DNA of 28,780 nt. Origin: CAILHX01 sp036561085 (GTDB lineage: Bacteria > Pseudomonadota > Gammaproteobacteria > Burkholderiales > Methylophilaceae). Location: assembly GCA_036561085.1 (NCBI GenBank), contig DATBPY010000061.1:1-28780 (forward strand), read 5' to 3'. Below, piece after piece: positions 8,462 through 17,264 of the stretch; position 1 is the stretch's first letter, and the number at the start of each line of letters is the position of its first letter. The notes beneath the pieces are model-generated. The model worked only from the letters and a program-made list of their open reading frames with translations, was not told the origin of the DNA and ran no database searches. Position numbers and translations under genes: made by a program.

Positions 8462-8494
8462 CTAGGACCCAAGTTTCTAGAAACCGGTTCCTAG
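8462..8494 (-). other. Stem-loop across the bamA stop codon (bamA-skp junction)
   Basis: On the minus strand CTAGGAACC (8494-8486) pairs with GGGTCCTAG (8470-8462) at 8 of 9 positions, leaving a 15-nt loop that contains the bamA TAG. A T-rich run (TTTTAATTTTTATT) follows before the skp ribosome site. It could act as a partial terminator, an mRNA processing site or a stability element. Confidence 0.4.
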
Positions 8495-10804
8495 CTGAAA
8501 CTGTATGGATTCGGTTTTGTCCGTTGGCCCTTCGTTAAGCGGAATGGCATATACTAGCTTGATCGGCCCGAATGGGGATTGCCAGCTGAGCCCGACACCT
8601 GTTGAATATCTTAAACAATCGCTCGCTCCTGAACACGACCCTGGGGTTGTGCCGGTGCCCCCGCCCCAGACTGTACCTGCATCCAAAAAGGCAGAAAGCC
8701 TGAATTGTCTATTATCCCAGAGATAAGGCACTGGAGAGAAGAACTCAAGATTGCCTACGACGCGGCGCGTACCCCCTACGGCAAAATCCTGAACCTGACC
8801 GGTAGTCAATGTCTGGGTGTCATGCGGGCCGAGGGAGCTGGTTGCATAACCGCGTACCGAACTCACACCGCCTGCATAGAAGTTCTTGAAGAACGGATAG
8901 GCACCCCCCGCATAAGTACCCGCGATCCCGGCTTCACCATTGACCATCAATGTAAATACTTTATCAATTTGTGCGTACCAGGTATGTTGGTAAGAAATCT
9001 TGTAATATTGTTGATCCAATCCGGGTAAACCGAATTCGCCGTTCAGTTTTTGTATCACGCCCTTTTGGGTATAAATAACGCTATCTCTAGTGTCATGCGA
9101 CCATCCCAGATCCATCCGCAAGGTCAGATTGTCGCAACCCGTGGTACCGCCACCACAGTAATTCAGATATCTAGGGTCACTCGTGGCATCCAGATTTAGC
9201 GAAGTGAAATCCAGGGTTAATCCACCCGTGAATGCGTCGCGTTCGTTCAACGGAATGCCGTAATTCACACCTATGCCGTAAGAAGATGTCTTGTAGTCAC
9301 CAATATCCAGAGAACTGGAGTCCACGTCTCTGCGATAGATATCAAAGCCACGGCTGACGCCATCCGGCGTGTAATACGGGTCAGTGAACGACAGCGAATA
9401 AACCGTATTCACGCTACTGGTATTCAGATTCAGGTTGACCTGATTACCGGTACCCAGGAAGTTGGACTGGTTGACCGTAATGCCGACGATCACACCATCT
9501 GAACTGGATAAACCGGCACCTAGTTGTATGCTACCCGTGGATTTTTCCGTGACATTGACGTTCACATCCACTTGATCGGTACTGCCCGGTACTGCAGGCG
9601 TTTCTATATTGACGTCAGAGAAATAGCCCAAGTGATCCAGGCGTTCTTTTGAACGCTCGATTCTTTCCGACGAATACCAGGAAGACTCCAGTTGGCGCAT
9701 TTCTCGGCGCAGCACGTCATCCCGGGTACGGGTATTTCCTGTGAGGTTGATACGGTGCACATAAACGCGACGGCCCGGATCCACGAAGAACGTAAAGGCT
9801 ACCGTACGCTTTTCCTTATCGACTTCAGGTACCGCATTCACGTTTGCAAAAGCGTAACCTTCATTGCCGAGGCGGTCGCCTATGGCTTTGGAAGAATCCG
9901 TAACATTCTGGCGATTAAAGATATCGCCTTGTTGCACTTTCACTAGTGACATCAATTCGCTCTCCGGCAGCAGCATCTCACCTGCCAGCTTGACGTCGGT
10001 AACGGTATATTTTTGCCCTTCGGTGATATTGAGCGTGATATAGATATCGCGCTTGTCCGGAGTGATTGAAACTTGCGTTGAATCCACACTGAAATCCATG
10101 TAACCCTGATTCATGTAGAAAGAGCGTAATGCCTCGATATCGGCTGCAAGCTTTTGCTTGGAATACTGGTCATCCTTTGTCCACCAGCTCATCCAGTTTG
10201 GCGTGGTGAGGGTAAGATTCTTTTTAAGATCGTCCTCGTCGAACACCTGATTACCCACGATGTTGATCGCTTTGATCTTGGCTACGGCACCTTCTTCAAT
10301 ATCAAAACGCACTGCCACGCGATTGCGTTCCAGAGGGCTTGCCACCGCTTTGACCTGAGCCGCATATTTGCCCTGTGCCAGATATTGACGCTTGATCTCC
10401 TGCTCGGCTTTATCGAGCACGGCGCGATCAAAGATAGAGCCTTCTGCCAAACCGATCGAAGCAAGCCCGGGCTTGATCTTGTCTGTAGAGAAGGATTTGT
10501 TACCGGTAAAGTCGATCTGTGCGATGGCGGGACGTTCTTGCAGGATGATCACCAATACGTCGCCCTCCTGCTCAAGACGTACGTCCTTGAAGAATCCGGT
10601 CGCGAACAGGCCTTTGATAGCTGCAGCGGCCTTATCGTCGTTCATGGTCTCACCCACCTTCACCGGAAGATAGCTGAATACCGTTCCTGCTTCTGTACGC
10701 TGTATGCCTTCAACCCGGATATCGCGTACCACGAATGGCTCCATGGCGAAGACAGAACTTGCATACAACGCGGAAATAATAAGAGAAATATGTCTTAACT
10801 TCAT
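8477..10804 (-). CDS. bamA: Outer membrane protein assembly factor BamA
   Basis: The 775-aa protein has a signal peptide (cleaved after VFA, about residue 20). Five POTRA repeats follow (about 24-345), beginning FVVRDIRVEGIQRTEAGTVF. The Omp85 beta-barrel (about 350-775) carries the VRGY motif near residue 648 and a C-terminal phenylalanine (LGTGF) typical of barrel proteins. It inserts beta-barrel proteins into the outer membrane. Two predicted loop regions hold cysteine pairs (YCGGGTTGC and SCSGASDC). rseP lies 12 nt upstream and skp 48 nt downstream, the usual order. No strong ribosome site is visible at the ATG (AATATAAAAC), so translation may depend on rseP. Confidence 0.97.
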   Translation of the reverse strand: MKLRHISLIISALYASSVFAMEPFVVRDIRVEGIQRTEAGTVFSYLPVKVGETMNDDKAAAAIKGLFATGFFKDVRLEQEGDVLVIILQERPAIAQIDFTGNKSFSTDKIKPGLASIGLAEGSIFDRAVLDKAEQEIKRQYLAQGKYAAQVKAVASPLERNRVAVRFDIEEGAVAKIKAINIVGNQVFDEDDLKKNLTLTTPNWMSWWTKDDQYSKQKLAADIEALRSFYMNQGYMDFSVDSTQVSITPDKRDIYITLNITEGQKYTVTDVKLAGEMLLPESELMSLVKVQQGDIFNRQNVTDSSKAIGDRLGNEGYAFANVNAVPEVDKEKRTVAFTFFVDPGRRVYVHRINLTGNTRTRDDVLRREMRQLESSWYSSERIERSKERLDHLGYFSDVNIETPAVPGSTDQVDVNVNVTEKSTGSIQLGAGLSSSDGVIVGITVNQSNFLGTGNQVNLNLNTSSVNTVYSLSFTDPYYTPDGVSRGFDIYRRDVDSSSLDIGDYKTSSYGIGVNYGIPLNERDAFTGGLTLDFTSLNLDATSDPRYLNYCGGGTTGCDNLTLRMDLGWSHDTRDSVIYTQKGVIQKLNGEFGLPGLDQQYYKISYQHTWYAQIDKVFTLMVNGEAGIAGTYAGGAYPFFKNFYAGGVSSVRGYATSSLGPHDTQTLTTGQVQDFAVGGTRRVVGNLEFFSPVPYLWDNRQFRLSAFLDAGTVWGGGTGTTPGSCSGASDCLRYSTGVGLSWQSPFGPIKLVYAIPLNEGPTDKTESIQFQLGTGF

Positions 10805-10816
10805 GTTTTATATTGA

Positions 10817-12172
10817 TTAACTTGCCATAAACCTAACAATGTCGTTATATAGCGCAACTGTCATCAGCAACCCGAGCATAGTCAAACCAACTCGCTGACC
10901 ATACTCCATGGTGCGTTCTGAAAGCGGAGCTCCTCTTAAAATCTCGACCATATGATACATCAAATGCCCGCCATCCAACACGGGCACAGGCAGCATATTC
11001 AACACGCCCAGACTCACACTTACCAAGGCCAGGAATCCCAGGAAGGCCTTCCATCCGATATGCGCGGTCTGTCCGGCAATGGTGGCAATAGTCACCGGAC
11101 CGCTCACCCCTTTCCATGACATATTGCCTGCAACCATACTAGCCAGCGCTTTGACACTGAATAGCGAGGTATCCCAGGTTTTTTTCACGGCATGCTGGAG
11201 GGCTTTGAGCGGAGGGTATTTAACATCGATCAGATACTGTGCATTTTCGCTATCCGACATCACATAAGCAGCACCTATCCGCCCTATGACATTCGCATTT
11301 TCCTTGGTAGCCATGGGCGTCACATGCAAACTGACATTGTGATCTTGCCTCACAATCTGCATTAGAAGCGGTTTCCCGGGATTGGACCGGACGATCTGCG
11401 TCAGTGATTGCCAGTCGGCGACAGGCATATCGTCTACCGTCTTGATCATATCTCCCACCTGCAAGCCATCGCGCTGCGCTGCGCTATCCGGCAAAATCTC
11501 GCCCACACGCGGCGGCATTTCCGGCTTGGCTGGAGTCAACCCTATCTTCTCCATGACATCGTCATCGAAATCCTTGCTGCTCAAATGACTGAGATCGATG
11601 CGATGCAAATGGGATTCGTTTTGGCCGCTGCTCGCTTCGACCATCACAGTTCCGTGCTTCAAGGCCTGCTGCAACATATTCCAACGGACTTCCTGCCAAC
11701 CTGAGATCTTTGTATCGCCGATCTTGGTGATGATCTCCCCTGCATGCATGCTGGCAAGAGCTGCTGGCGAATTGGCAGCGACTTGACCGATCCACGGCTT
11801 CATGTCGGTGACGCCGACCATGAACAATGTCCAATACAAAGCGATCGCGAGTAATAAATTGGCCAGCGGCCCGGCGATGACGATGGCGCTTCTTTTCCAC
11901 ACATTCTGGCGATTGTAGCTTCTGGCCTGATCAGCCGGCGGTACCGGTCCCTCGCGTTCATCCAGCATCTTGACATAACCGCCGAGCGGGAATGCCGCTA
12001 TGACAAATTGCGTGCGGTCCTTACCGAAATCACGGGTGAATATCGGGCGACCGAAGCCGATGGCGAAGCGCAACACCTTCACACCGCACCAACGCGCAGC
12101 GATGAAATGCCCGTACTCGTGCACCACGATCAGCACAGCCAAAGTCACCAGAAACGCGGCGAGGGTCAGCAT
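10817..12172 (-). CDS. rseP: Site-2 zinc metalloprotease RseP
   Basis: The 451-aa polytopic membrane protein has HEYGHF in the first membrane segment (zinc ligands H18 and H22, catalytic E19). Two periplasmic PDZ domains follow (about 115-200 and 222-285, with GEIITKIGDTKI and GDMIKTVDDMPV), then the third metal ligand in PVPVLDGGH (about residue 395) in a C-terminal membrane segment. It performs the second cut of anti-sigma factor RseA during the sigma-E response and clears signal-peptide remnants. The ATG overlaps the end of dxr by 7 nt and is preceded by AAGGAGG inside dxr. Its place just before bamA and skp links stress sensing to outer-membrane assembly. Confidence 0.96.
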   Translation of the reverse strand: MLTLAAFLVTLAVLIVVHEYGHFIAARWCGVKVLRFAIGFGRPIFTRDFGKDRTQFVIAAFPLGGYVKMLDEREGPVPPADQARSYNRQNVWKRSAIVIAGPLANLLLAIALYWTLFMVGVTDMKPWIGQVAANSPAALASMHAGEIITKIGDTKISGWQEVRWNMLQQALKHGTVMVEASSGQNESHLHRIDLSHLSSKDFDDDVMEKIGLTPAKPEMPPRVGEILPDSAAQRDGLQVGDMIKTVDDMPVADWQSLTQIVRSNPGKPLLMQIVRQDHNVSLHVTPMATKENANVIGRIGAAYVMSDSENAQYLIDVKYPPLKALQHAVKKTWDTSLFSVKALASMVAGNMSWKGVSGPVTIATIAGQTAHIGWKAFLGFLALVSVSLGVLNMLPVPVLDGGHLMYHMVEILRGAPLSERTMEYGQRVGLTMLGLLMTVALYNDIVRFMAS

Positions 12173-13359
12173 GTCACAGCCTCCTTCAGCCAGATGTCGG
12201 CAGTTTCGCGACCGACCGTATTAGCTTGTACTACATCCTCCAGGCAGCTTACAGGTTGGCTCGGGATGTTTTCAAGCACGGTTTCGATCAGGCGCGGAAT
12301 ATCGAGAAATGCAATTCTGGACTGCAGGAAAGCCTCTACTGCGATCTCATTGGCTGCATTGAGCAATGCAGGTGCCGTGCCGCCTTGCTGCAAGGCTTCG
12401 AATGCCAAGCGCAAACAGGGGAAGCGCGCGGTATCGGGCGCTGCGAAATCGAGCCGTGCCGTGGCGAACAGATCCAGAGGTGCGACACCGCTGGTGATAC
12501 GTTCCGGCCATGCCAGCGCGTGGGCAATGGGGGTACGCATATCGGGGTTGCCCAGCTCCGCCAATACAGAACCGTCGCTGTACTGCACCATGGAATGGAT
12601 CACGCTTTGTGGATGTATCACTACTTCGATCTGCTCTGCGGTCGCACCGAACAACCAATGCGCCTCTATCACTTCCAAGCCCTTGTTCATCAGTGTTGCA
12701 GAGTCTATGGTGACTTTTCGCCCCATGCTCCAGTTAGGGTGGTTCAAAGCCTGCTCCGGGGTCACATCGGCCAACTGCGCCTGAGTATGATTGCGGAAAG
12801 GCCCGCCGGAGGCGGTGAGTAGTATCTTGGTAACGCCAGATGCCGCCAGACCGCTGGCAAAAGCGGACGGCAAGCATTGGAAAATAGCATTATGTTCGCT
12901 GTCTATGGGAAGCAAAGTCGCGCCATTATGCTTAACCGCCTCCATGAACAGATGCCCAGCCATGACCAGGGTCTCTTTATTAGCCAGTAATACCTTCTTG
13001 CCCGACCTTGCGGCGGCTAGTGCGGGGCGCATGCCTGCGGCACCGACGATGGCGGCCATCACGATATCCACGTCCTGATGTTCAGCCACCCGCTCCAACG
13101 CTTCGACTCCGCACAGCACCTGGGTCGGCAAGGCTTCTTTATGGATGGCTTGGGCCAATTCTTCAGCCGCATCGGCATCCATCATCACGGCATATTGCGG
13201 CTGAAACTGACGGCATTGACCCAGCATGACAGCCACATTGGAATGCGCCGTCAGAGCAAATACCTGATAGCGCTGAGGATGCCGGGAAATCACATCCAGC
13301 GTACTGACACCGATGCTGCCGGTCGCGCCCAGTACGGTGATTTGCTGCGGCTTATTCAT
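12166..13359 (-). CDS. dxr: 1-deoxy-D-xylulose 5-phosphate reductoisomerase
   Basis: The 397-aa protein starts with the NADPH-binding GATGSIG (residues 11-17). LLANKETLVMAG, LPIDSEHNAIFQCL, LTASGGPF, MNKGLEVIEAHWLFG and the flexible-loop MRTPIAHALAWPERI are all characteristic. It catalyses the committed step of the MEP isoprenoid pathway, feeding undecaprenyl diphosphate made by the neighbouring uppS. The start ATG overlaps the cdsA stop (ATGA), and the 3' end overlaps rseP by 7 nt, so three genes are translationally linked. Confidence 0.97.
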   Translation of the reverse strand: MNKPQQITVLGATGSIGVSTLDVISRHPQRYQVFALTAHSNVAVMLGQCRQFQPQYAVMMDADAAEELAQAIHKEALPTQVLCGVEALERVAEHQDVDIVMAAIVGAAGMRPALAAARSGKKVLLANKETLVMAGHLFMEAVKHNGATLLPIDSEHNAIFQCLPSAFASGLAASGVTKILLTASGGPFRNHTQAQLADVTPEQALNHPNWSMGRKVTIDSATLMNKGLEVIEAHWLFGATAEQIEVVIHPQSVIHSMVQYSDGSVLAELGNPDMRTPIAHALAWPERITSGVAPLDLFATARLDFAAPDTARFPCLRLAFEALQQGGTAPALLNAANEIAVEAFLQSRIAFLDIPRLIETVLENIPSQPVSCLEDVVQANTVGRETADIWLKEAVTC

Positions 13360-14195
13360 GCGCTAAGAACGTGGAAAGCTGACACATAAAGTGGAAAAAG
13401 GATGTAGAACACGGTGATAGGCAACATGGCTGTCAGGCCATCTATCCTATCCAATATACCGCCGTGACCGGGGAGGATATTGCCGCTATCCTTGATGCCC
13501 ACATTTCTTTTGAGCAGCGACTCGAACAGATCACCGATGATACTCATGATCGTCAGCGCCCATAGACCAGGTATCAGCCAGTAATCATGAAAATGTAGCA
13601 ACTGGCAGAGCAGAAGCCCGTATATCGTCACTGCCAGCAATGCCCCGCCTACCCCCTCCCAAGTCTTACCGGGGCTGATCTCCGGCACCAGCTTATGACG
13701 ACCAAAGGCTTTACCGGCAAAATAAGCTGCACTATCCGCTACCCATACCGTGCCGACTAAAGCTAACAACAGAGCAGGATGGATACTACGTAAATGCGTC
13801 AATGCCAACCATGTTGGCAACAACACCAGGAAACCGGTGATGGAAATGAATACAGCACCGCGCGCAGAGCGGTGCATAAATAAGCTCACAGGTACTATCA
13901 GGAGCCAGAACACCACGGCAAGCAACGTACCCCATAATAGAGCGCCAAAAGTAAAGTAAGCCATGGCAGGGCTAGGCCAGAGTCCCGGCGTCATGGCAAG
14001 ACCCGCCGCAATGATCAATATGACGAAAATATTTTGGCCGGTAGCGCTGAACCCTGCCAACCTCCCCCACTCCCAACCGCCCATCGCGATCACCAGCAAC
14101 ATGGCGAGCGCCCACCAGACACCGGGCAACAGGAATAACGCTGCAATGAAAGCCAGCATAAGGATCAGCGAAGTGAGGATACGTGTCTTCATCAT
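13356..14195 (-). CDS. cdsA: Phosphatidate cytidylyltransferase
   Basis: The 279-aa membrane protein has about seven to eight hydrophobic segments. It ends with the CDP-alcohol synthase signature SPGKTWEGVGGALLAV, then IIGDLFESLLKRNVGIKDSG and LPGHGGILDRIDGL. It converts phosphatidic acid and CTP to CDP-diacylglycerol, the precursor of all major phospholipids. It begins 1 nt after the uppS stop with two adjacent ATGs and no clear ribosome site, suggesting coupling to uppS. Its end overlaps the dxr start. Confidence 0.96.
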   Translation of the reverse strand: MMKTRILTSLILMLAFIAALFLLPGVWWALAMLLVIAMGGWEWGRLAGFSATGQNIFVILIIAAGLAMTPGLWPSPAMAYFTFGALLWGTLLAVVFWLLIVPVSLFMHRSARGAVFISITGFLVLLPTWLALTHLRSIHPALLLALVGTVWVADSAAYFAGKAFGRHKLVPEISPGKTWEGVGGALLAVTIYGLLLCQLLHFHDYWLIPGLWALTIMSIIGDLFESLLKRNVGIKDSGNILPGHGGILDRIDGLTAMLPITVFYILFPLYVSAFHVLSA

Positions 14196-14196
14196 G

Positions 14197-14970
14197 TTAT
14201 ATTTTTATTTTCTCGACAGCTTGTTCGCATAATTGTTCACTAGTCCGGCCGAAACGCCGCTCACGATGGTGATAGGAATCGATCGCACGCTCGAATGCCG
14301 CACGATCGAAATCAGGCCATAGGGTATCGGTAAAATAGAGTTCGGTATAGGCCAATTGCCACAATAGAAAATTGCTGATGCGCTGCTCGCCTCCGGTGCG
14401 GATGAACAGGTCCGGTTCAGGCGCGTAATGCATGGAAAGATACGGCGCCATATCCATCTCGCTAAAGCTTTTGACCAACTCCGGATGCTCCTGCAACATG
14501 CGTAATGTGGCTTGTGTGACATCCCAACGCCCACCGTAATTGGCGGCGATGGTGAGTGTTAGGCGGGTATTGCTTTTAGTCAGGTCCTCCGCAGCTTCTA
14601 TCGCTTGCACAAGGGCTGGATCAAACCGCGAACGATCGCCGATGATGACCAGGCGTACTTGATTGTCGTGTAACTTCTTTACTTCGCGCCCCAGCGCTTC
14701 CATGAACAAACCCATGAGGAATTTGACTTCGTCCGGCGGTCTGCGCCAATTTTCACTACTGAAGGCAAACAAAGTAAGATATTCCACGCCCAGGTCTATG
14801 CATTGCCTGACTACATCCCGCACCGTCTCGACACCGCGCTTATGCCCCATGATACGAGGCATCAGACGTTTTTTCGCCCAACGCCCATTGCCGTCCATGA
14901 TCATGGCAACGTGGCGCGGGACAGTCGGCGTATCGGGAATTTGCTGCGTGGAACTTGCGAAGATAGCCAC
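14197..14970 (-). CDS. uppS: Undecaprenyl diphosphate synthase
   Basis: The 257-aa cis-prenyltransferase has the catalytic HVAMIMDGNGRWAKKR (Asp26), LTLFAFSSENWRRP, ANYGGRWD and the C-terminal DLFIRTGGEQRISNFLLWQ and ELYFTDTLWPDFD. It makes the C55 lipid carrier for peptidoglycan and O-antigen from isoprenoid units supplied through dxr. The most likely start is GTG at 14968-14970, matching the family's N-terminal length. The bases before it (TTCTCCTCCT) are pyrimidine-rich and show no Shine-Dalgarno motif, so the start is less certain than the identity. It lies 21 nt after frr. Confidence 0.96.
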   Translation of the reverse strand: MAIFASSTQQIPDTPTVPRHVAMIMDGNGRWAKKRLMPRIMGHKRGVETVRDVVRQCIDLGVEYLTLFAFSSENWRRPPDEVKFLMGLFMEALGREVKKLHDNQVRLVIIGDRSRFDPALVQAIEAAEDLTKSNTRLTLTIAANYGGRWDVTQATLRMLQEHPELVKSFSEMDMAPYLSMHYAPEPDLFIRTGGEQRISNFLLWQLAYTELYFTDTLWPDFDRAAFERAIDSYHHRERRFGRTSEQLCEQAVEKIKI

Positions 14971-14986
14971 AGGAGGAGAACGTGAA

Positions 14987-15000
14987 GCCGTTTAAACGGC
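14987..15000. repeat. Perfect 14-bp palindrome spanning the frr stop codon
   Basis: GCCGTTTAAACGGC is its own reverse complement and contains the frr TAA. It may form a small cruciform or mRNA hairpin just ahead of uppS. This could be chance, since it is largely made of the last codons of frr. Confidence 0.6.
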
Positions 15001-15549
15001 CATTAGATCGGTTTCTTTCGCCTGCAATGTCTTATCTATTTCGGCGATGAATTTATCGGTGATCTTCTGTACATCGTCTTGCGCACGACGTTCGTCATCT
15101 TCACCGATCTCTTTGTCTTTCAACATCTTTTTCAATGCATCATTGGCATCGCGGCGCACATTGCGTACCGAAACTTTCGCGTCTTCAGCCTCACCGCGTA
15201 CCACCTTGATCAGGTCTTTACGACGTTCTTCAGTCAGCATAGGCATGGGCACGCGGATCAGATCGCCGTTAGTCGCCGGGTTCAATCCCAGGTCGGCATC
15301 GCGGATCGCTTTTTCAACCTTGCCGATCATCGCCTTTTCCCAAGGCTGCACGGTAATGGTTCTGGCGTCGGCCAACGTGATATTAGCCACTTGATTGATG
15401 GGCATCAGGCTACCGTAATAATCGACCTGTACATGATCGAGAATACCGGTGTGTGCCCGGCCGGTTCTCACTTTTCCCAGGTCGGCTTTCAGCACTTCCA
15501 GGGACTTATGCATTTTCTGCTCAGCAGACTGTTTGATTTCTGTAATCAT
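14992..15549 (-). CDS. frr: Ribosome recycling factor
   Basis: The 185-aa protein has exactly the family length, with KMHKSLEVLKADLGKVRTGR near the start, the internal EKAIRDADLGLNP and VPMPMLTEERRKDLIK, and a C-terminal helix (DEIDKTL-like). Together with EF-G it splits post-termination ribosomes. AGGAG lies 7 nt before the ATG. It is 16 nt after pyrH in the standard rpsB-tsf-pyrH-frr order. Confidence 0.97.
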   Translation of the reverse strand: MITEIKQSAEQKMHKSLEVLKADLGKVRTGRAHTGILDHVQVDYYGSLMPINQVANITLADARTITVQPWEKAMIGKVEKAIRDADLGLNPATNGDLIRVPMPMLTEERRKDLIKVVRGEAEDAKVSVRNVRRDANDALKKMLKDKEIGEDDERRAQDDVQKITDKFIAEIDKTLQAKETDLMAV

Positions 15550-15565
15550 AAAAAACTCCTAACAA

Positions 15566-16282
15566 TTATAATGTTACCAGAGTTCCTTCGTCTTCTTTTG
15601 TGATCACCCGCTTGAGCGCCCCTTGCTTGAGGATGCTGAAAACGCATAACGGCATTTTCTGATCGCGACACAAGGTCAAAGCGGTCGCATCCATCACTTT
15701 CAGGTTGCGTACGATGGCCTCGTCAAAGGTCAACGTCTTGTAGCGCGTGGCTTGCGGATTCTTATGCGGATCGTCGGTATAAACGCCATCCACTTTGGTG
15801 GCTTTCAGCACGATATCCGCATTCATTTCCATGCTGCGTAAAGCAGCGGCGGTATCGGTGGTGAAAAAAGGGTTGCCGGTACCGGCACCGAATATCACCA
15901 CTTTGCCTTCTTCCAGGTAACGCATGGCCTTACCGCGGATATAAGGTTCTGCCACCTGTTCGATATTCAATGCAGATTGCACGCGGCTCACCAGGCCGAT
16001 ATGGCGCATGGCGTCTTGCAGGGCCAGGGCATTCATCACCGTTGCCAGCATGCCCATGTAATCGGCGGTTGCCCTGTCCATGCCTTCTGCGGCAGGCGCA
16101 ACGCCGCGAAAGATATTGCCTCCGCCTATCACCACCGCTACCTGCACCCCCAGATCAACGATCTCCTTGATCTCACTTACGATACGCTGGATAGTGGCGC
16201 GGTTGATACCGTAGCTATCCTCGCCCATCAGCGCTTCGCCTGACAGCTTGAGTAAAATGCGTTTGTATGGGGGTTTCGCCAT
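15566..16282 (-). CDS. pyrH: Uridylate kinase
   Basis: The 238-aa amino acid kinase-fold protein starts YKRILLKLSGEALMG. VAVVIGGGNIFRG, DYMGMLATVMNALAL and GTGNPFFTTDTAAALR follow as in hexameric bacterial UMP kinases. It phosphorylates UMP to UDP and is typically activated by GTP and inhibited by UTP. It lies 10 nt after tsf. The protein is complete and shows no anomaly. Confidence 0.97.
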   Translation of the reverse strand: MAKPPYKRILLKLSGEALMGEDSYGINRATIQRIVSEIKEIVDLGVQVAVVIGGGNIFRGVAPAAEGMDRATADYMGMLATVMNALALQDAMRHIGLVSRVQSALNIEQVAEPYIRGKAMRYLEEGKVVIFGAGTGNPFFTTDTAAALRSMEMNADIVLKATKVDGVYTDDPHKNPQATRYKTLTFDEAIVRNLKVMDATALTLCRDQKMPLCVFSILKQGALKRVITKEDEGTLVTL

Positions 16283-16292
16283 ATCGAACTGC

Positions 16293-17168
16293 TTAACCTT
16301 TGGCTGCCGCAGCTACTTCAGCGGCAAAGTCGGTCACGACCTTCTCAATACCTTCACCCACCACGTACATGTCAAATGAAGCAACACTGGCGTTTTTGGA
16401 TTTGAGCAATTGTTCTATAGTCTGCTTATCGTCTTTAACGAATGGCTGACTGAGCAGGCTGACTTCTTTCAGGAATTTCTGCACAGTACCTTCGGCTATC
16501 TTATCCAGCATCGCGTCGGGTTTACCGGCTTCCTTAGCCTTCTCTATCGCCACGCGACGTTCGGTGTCCAGCAAAGCCTTGTCCACGCCGCTAGGGTCCA
16601 GCGCCTTGGGTTTGGCTGCGGCAATATGCATGGCAATGTCCTTGCCCAATGCTTCATCGCCACCGATCACATCCACGATCACGCCGATCTTACTGCCGTG
16701 TATATAGCTGGCTAGCTTGCCTTTGGCAGAGAGCGCGGTGAAACGACGCGGCGTGATATTTTCACCGATCTTGCCTACCAGTTGCGTGCGCACTTCTTCT
16801 ACCGTACCGCCCGCCATCTTCAGGCCGGCCACTTCGCTGATATCCTTGGGCTTGGCGCTGGCGACAACATTTGCCAGCTCACGCACGAAGGACAGAAAAT
16901 CGTCGTTCTTGGCACAAAAATCGGTTTCGGAATTGACTTCTATCATGGCGCCGGACTTACCGTCCGCGCTGATGCTGATGCCCACAGTGCCTTCCGCTGC
17001 GACACGTCCGGCAGCTTTGCTGGCCTTGTTGCCGAAACGAACGCGCAAGATCTCTTCAGCGCGGGTCATGTCGCCCTCTGCTTCAGACAACGCCTTCTTG
17101 CAATCCATCATCGGTGCGTCTGTGCGTTCGCGCAGCTCTTTCACCATACCTGCGGTAATTTCCGCCAT
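16293..17168 (-). CDS. tsf: Translation elongation factor Ts
   Basis: The 291-aa protein has the N-terminal UBA-like domain MAEITAGMVKELRERT and the EF-Tu-contacting TDAPMMDCKKAL. The core dimerisation domains include EVNSETDFCAKN, and a C-terminal LLSQPFVKDD follows. It recycles GDP on EF-Tu. I start it at 17168 because AAGGAG lies 7 nt upstream and MAEIT is the normal N-terminus; a start at 17246 would add 26 non-conserved residues across the rpsB-tsf terminator-like hairpin. It lies 96 nt after rpsB. Confidence 0.97.
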   Translation of the reverse strand: MAEITAGMVKELRERTDAPMMDCKKALSEAEGDMTRAEEILRVRFGNKASKAAGRVAAEGTVGISISADGKSGAMIEVNSETDFCAKNDDFLSFVRELANVVASAKPKDISEVAGLKMAGGTVEEVRTQLVGKIGENITPRRFTALSAKGKLASYIHGSKIGVIVDVIGGDEALGKDIAMHIAAAKPKALDPSGVDKALLDTERRVAIEKAKEAGKPDAMLDKIAEGTVQKFLKEVSLLSQPFVKDDKQTIEQLLKSKNASVASFDMYVVGEGIEKVVTDFAAEVAAAAKG

Positions 17169-17207
17169 GCTAAAACTCCTTGAATTTATCTTTTGTTCGA
17201 TACTAAT

Positions 17208-17230
17208 CCGCAGCAGCATGCTGCAAGCGG
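17208..17230 (-). repeat. Palindrome GCAGCATGCTGC with outer CCGC/GCGG arms in the tsf leader
   Basis: A perfect 12-bp palindrome at 17213-17224 is flanked by CCGC (17208-17211) and GCGG (17227-17230), which can pair as an outer stem. It lies between the rpsB-tsf terminator-like hairpin and the tsf ribosome site. It may be an mRNA processing or stability element. Confidence 0.45.
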
Positions 17231-17255
17231 CAAGAAAAAGGGGCACGTAGCCCCT
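17231..17255 (-). terminator. Terminator or attenuator hairpin between rpsB and tsf
   Basis: On the minus strand AGGGGC (17255-17250) and GCCCCT (17244-17239) form a 6-bp stem with a 5-nt loop, followed by TTTTCTTG. It sits 10 nt after the rpsB stop. Since tsf and a dozen further genes lie downstream, partial read-through (attenuation) is more likely than full termination; it would lower distal expression relative to S2. Confidence 0.65.
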
Positions 17256-17264
17256 AGTACTGAA

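Noticed and set aside
12008..12784. A 258-codon open frame on the + strand opposite dxr and rseP
   Set aside because: It runs antisense through two conserved enzymes whose motifs are intact, and has low-complexity S/A/R composition.
17169..17246. A 26-residue N-terminal extension of EF-Ts
   Set aside because: It runs across the rpsB-tsf hairpin region, has no ribosome site and is not part of EF-Ts; the start at 17168 has AAGGAG at 7 nt.
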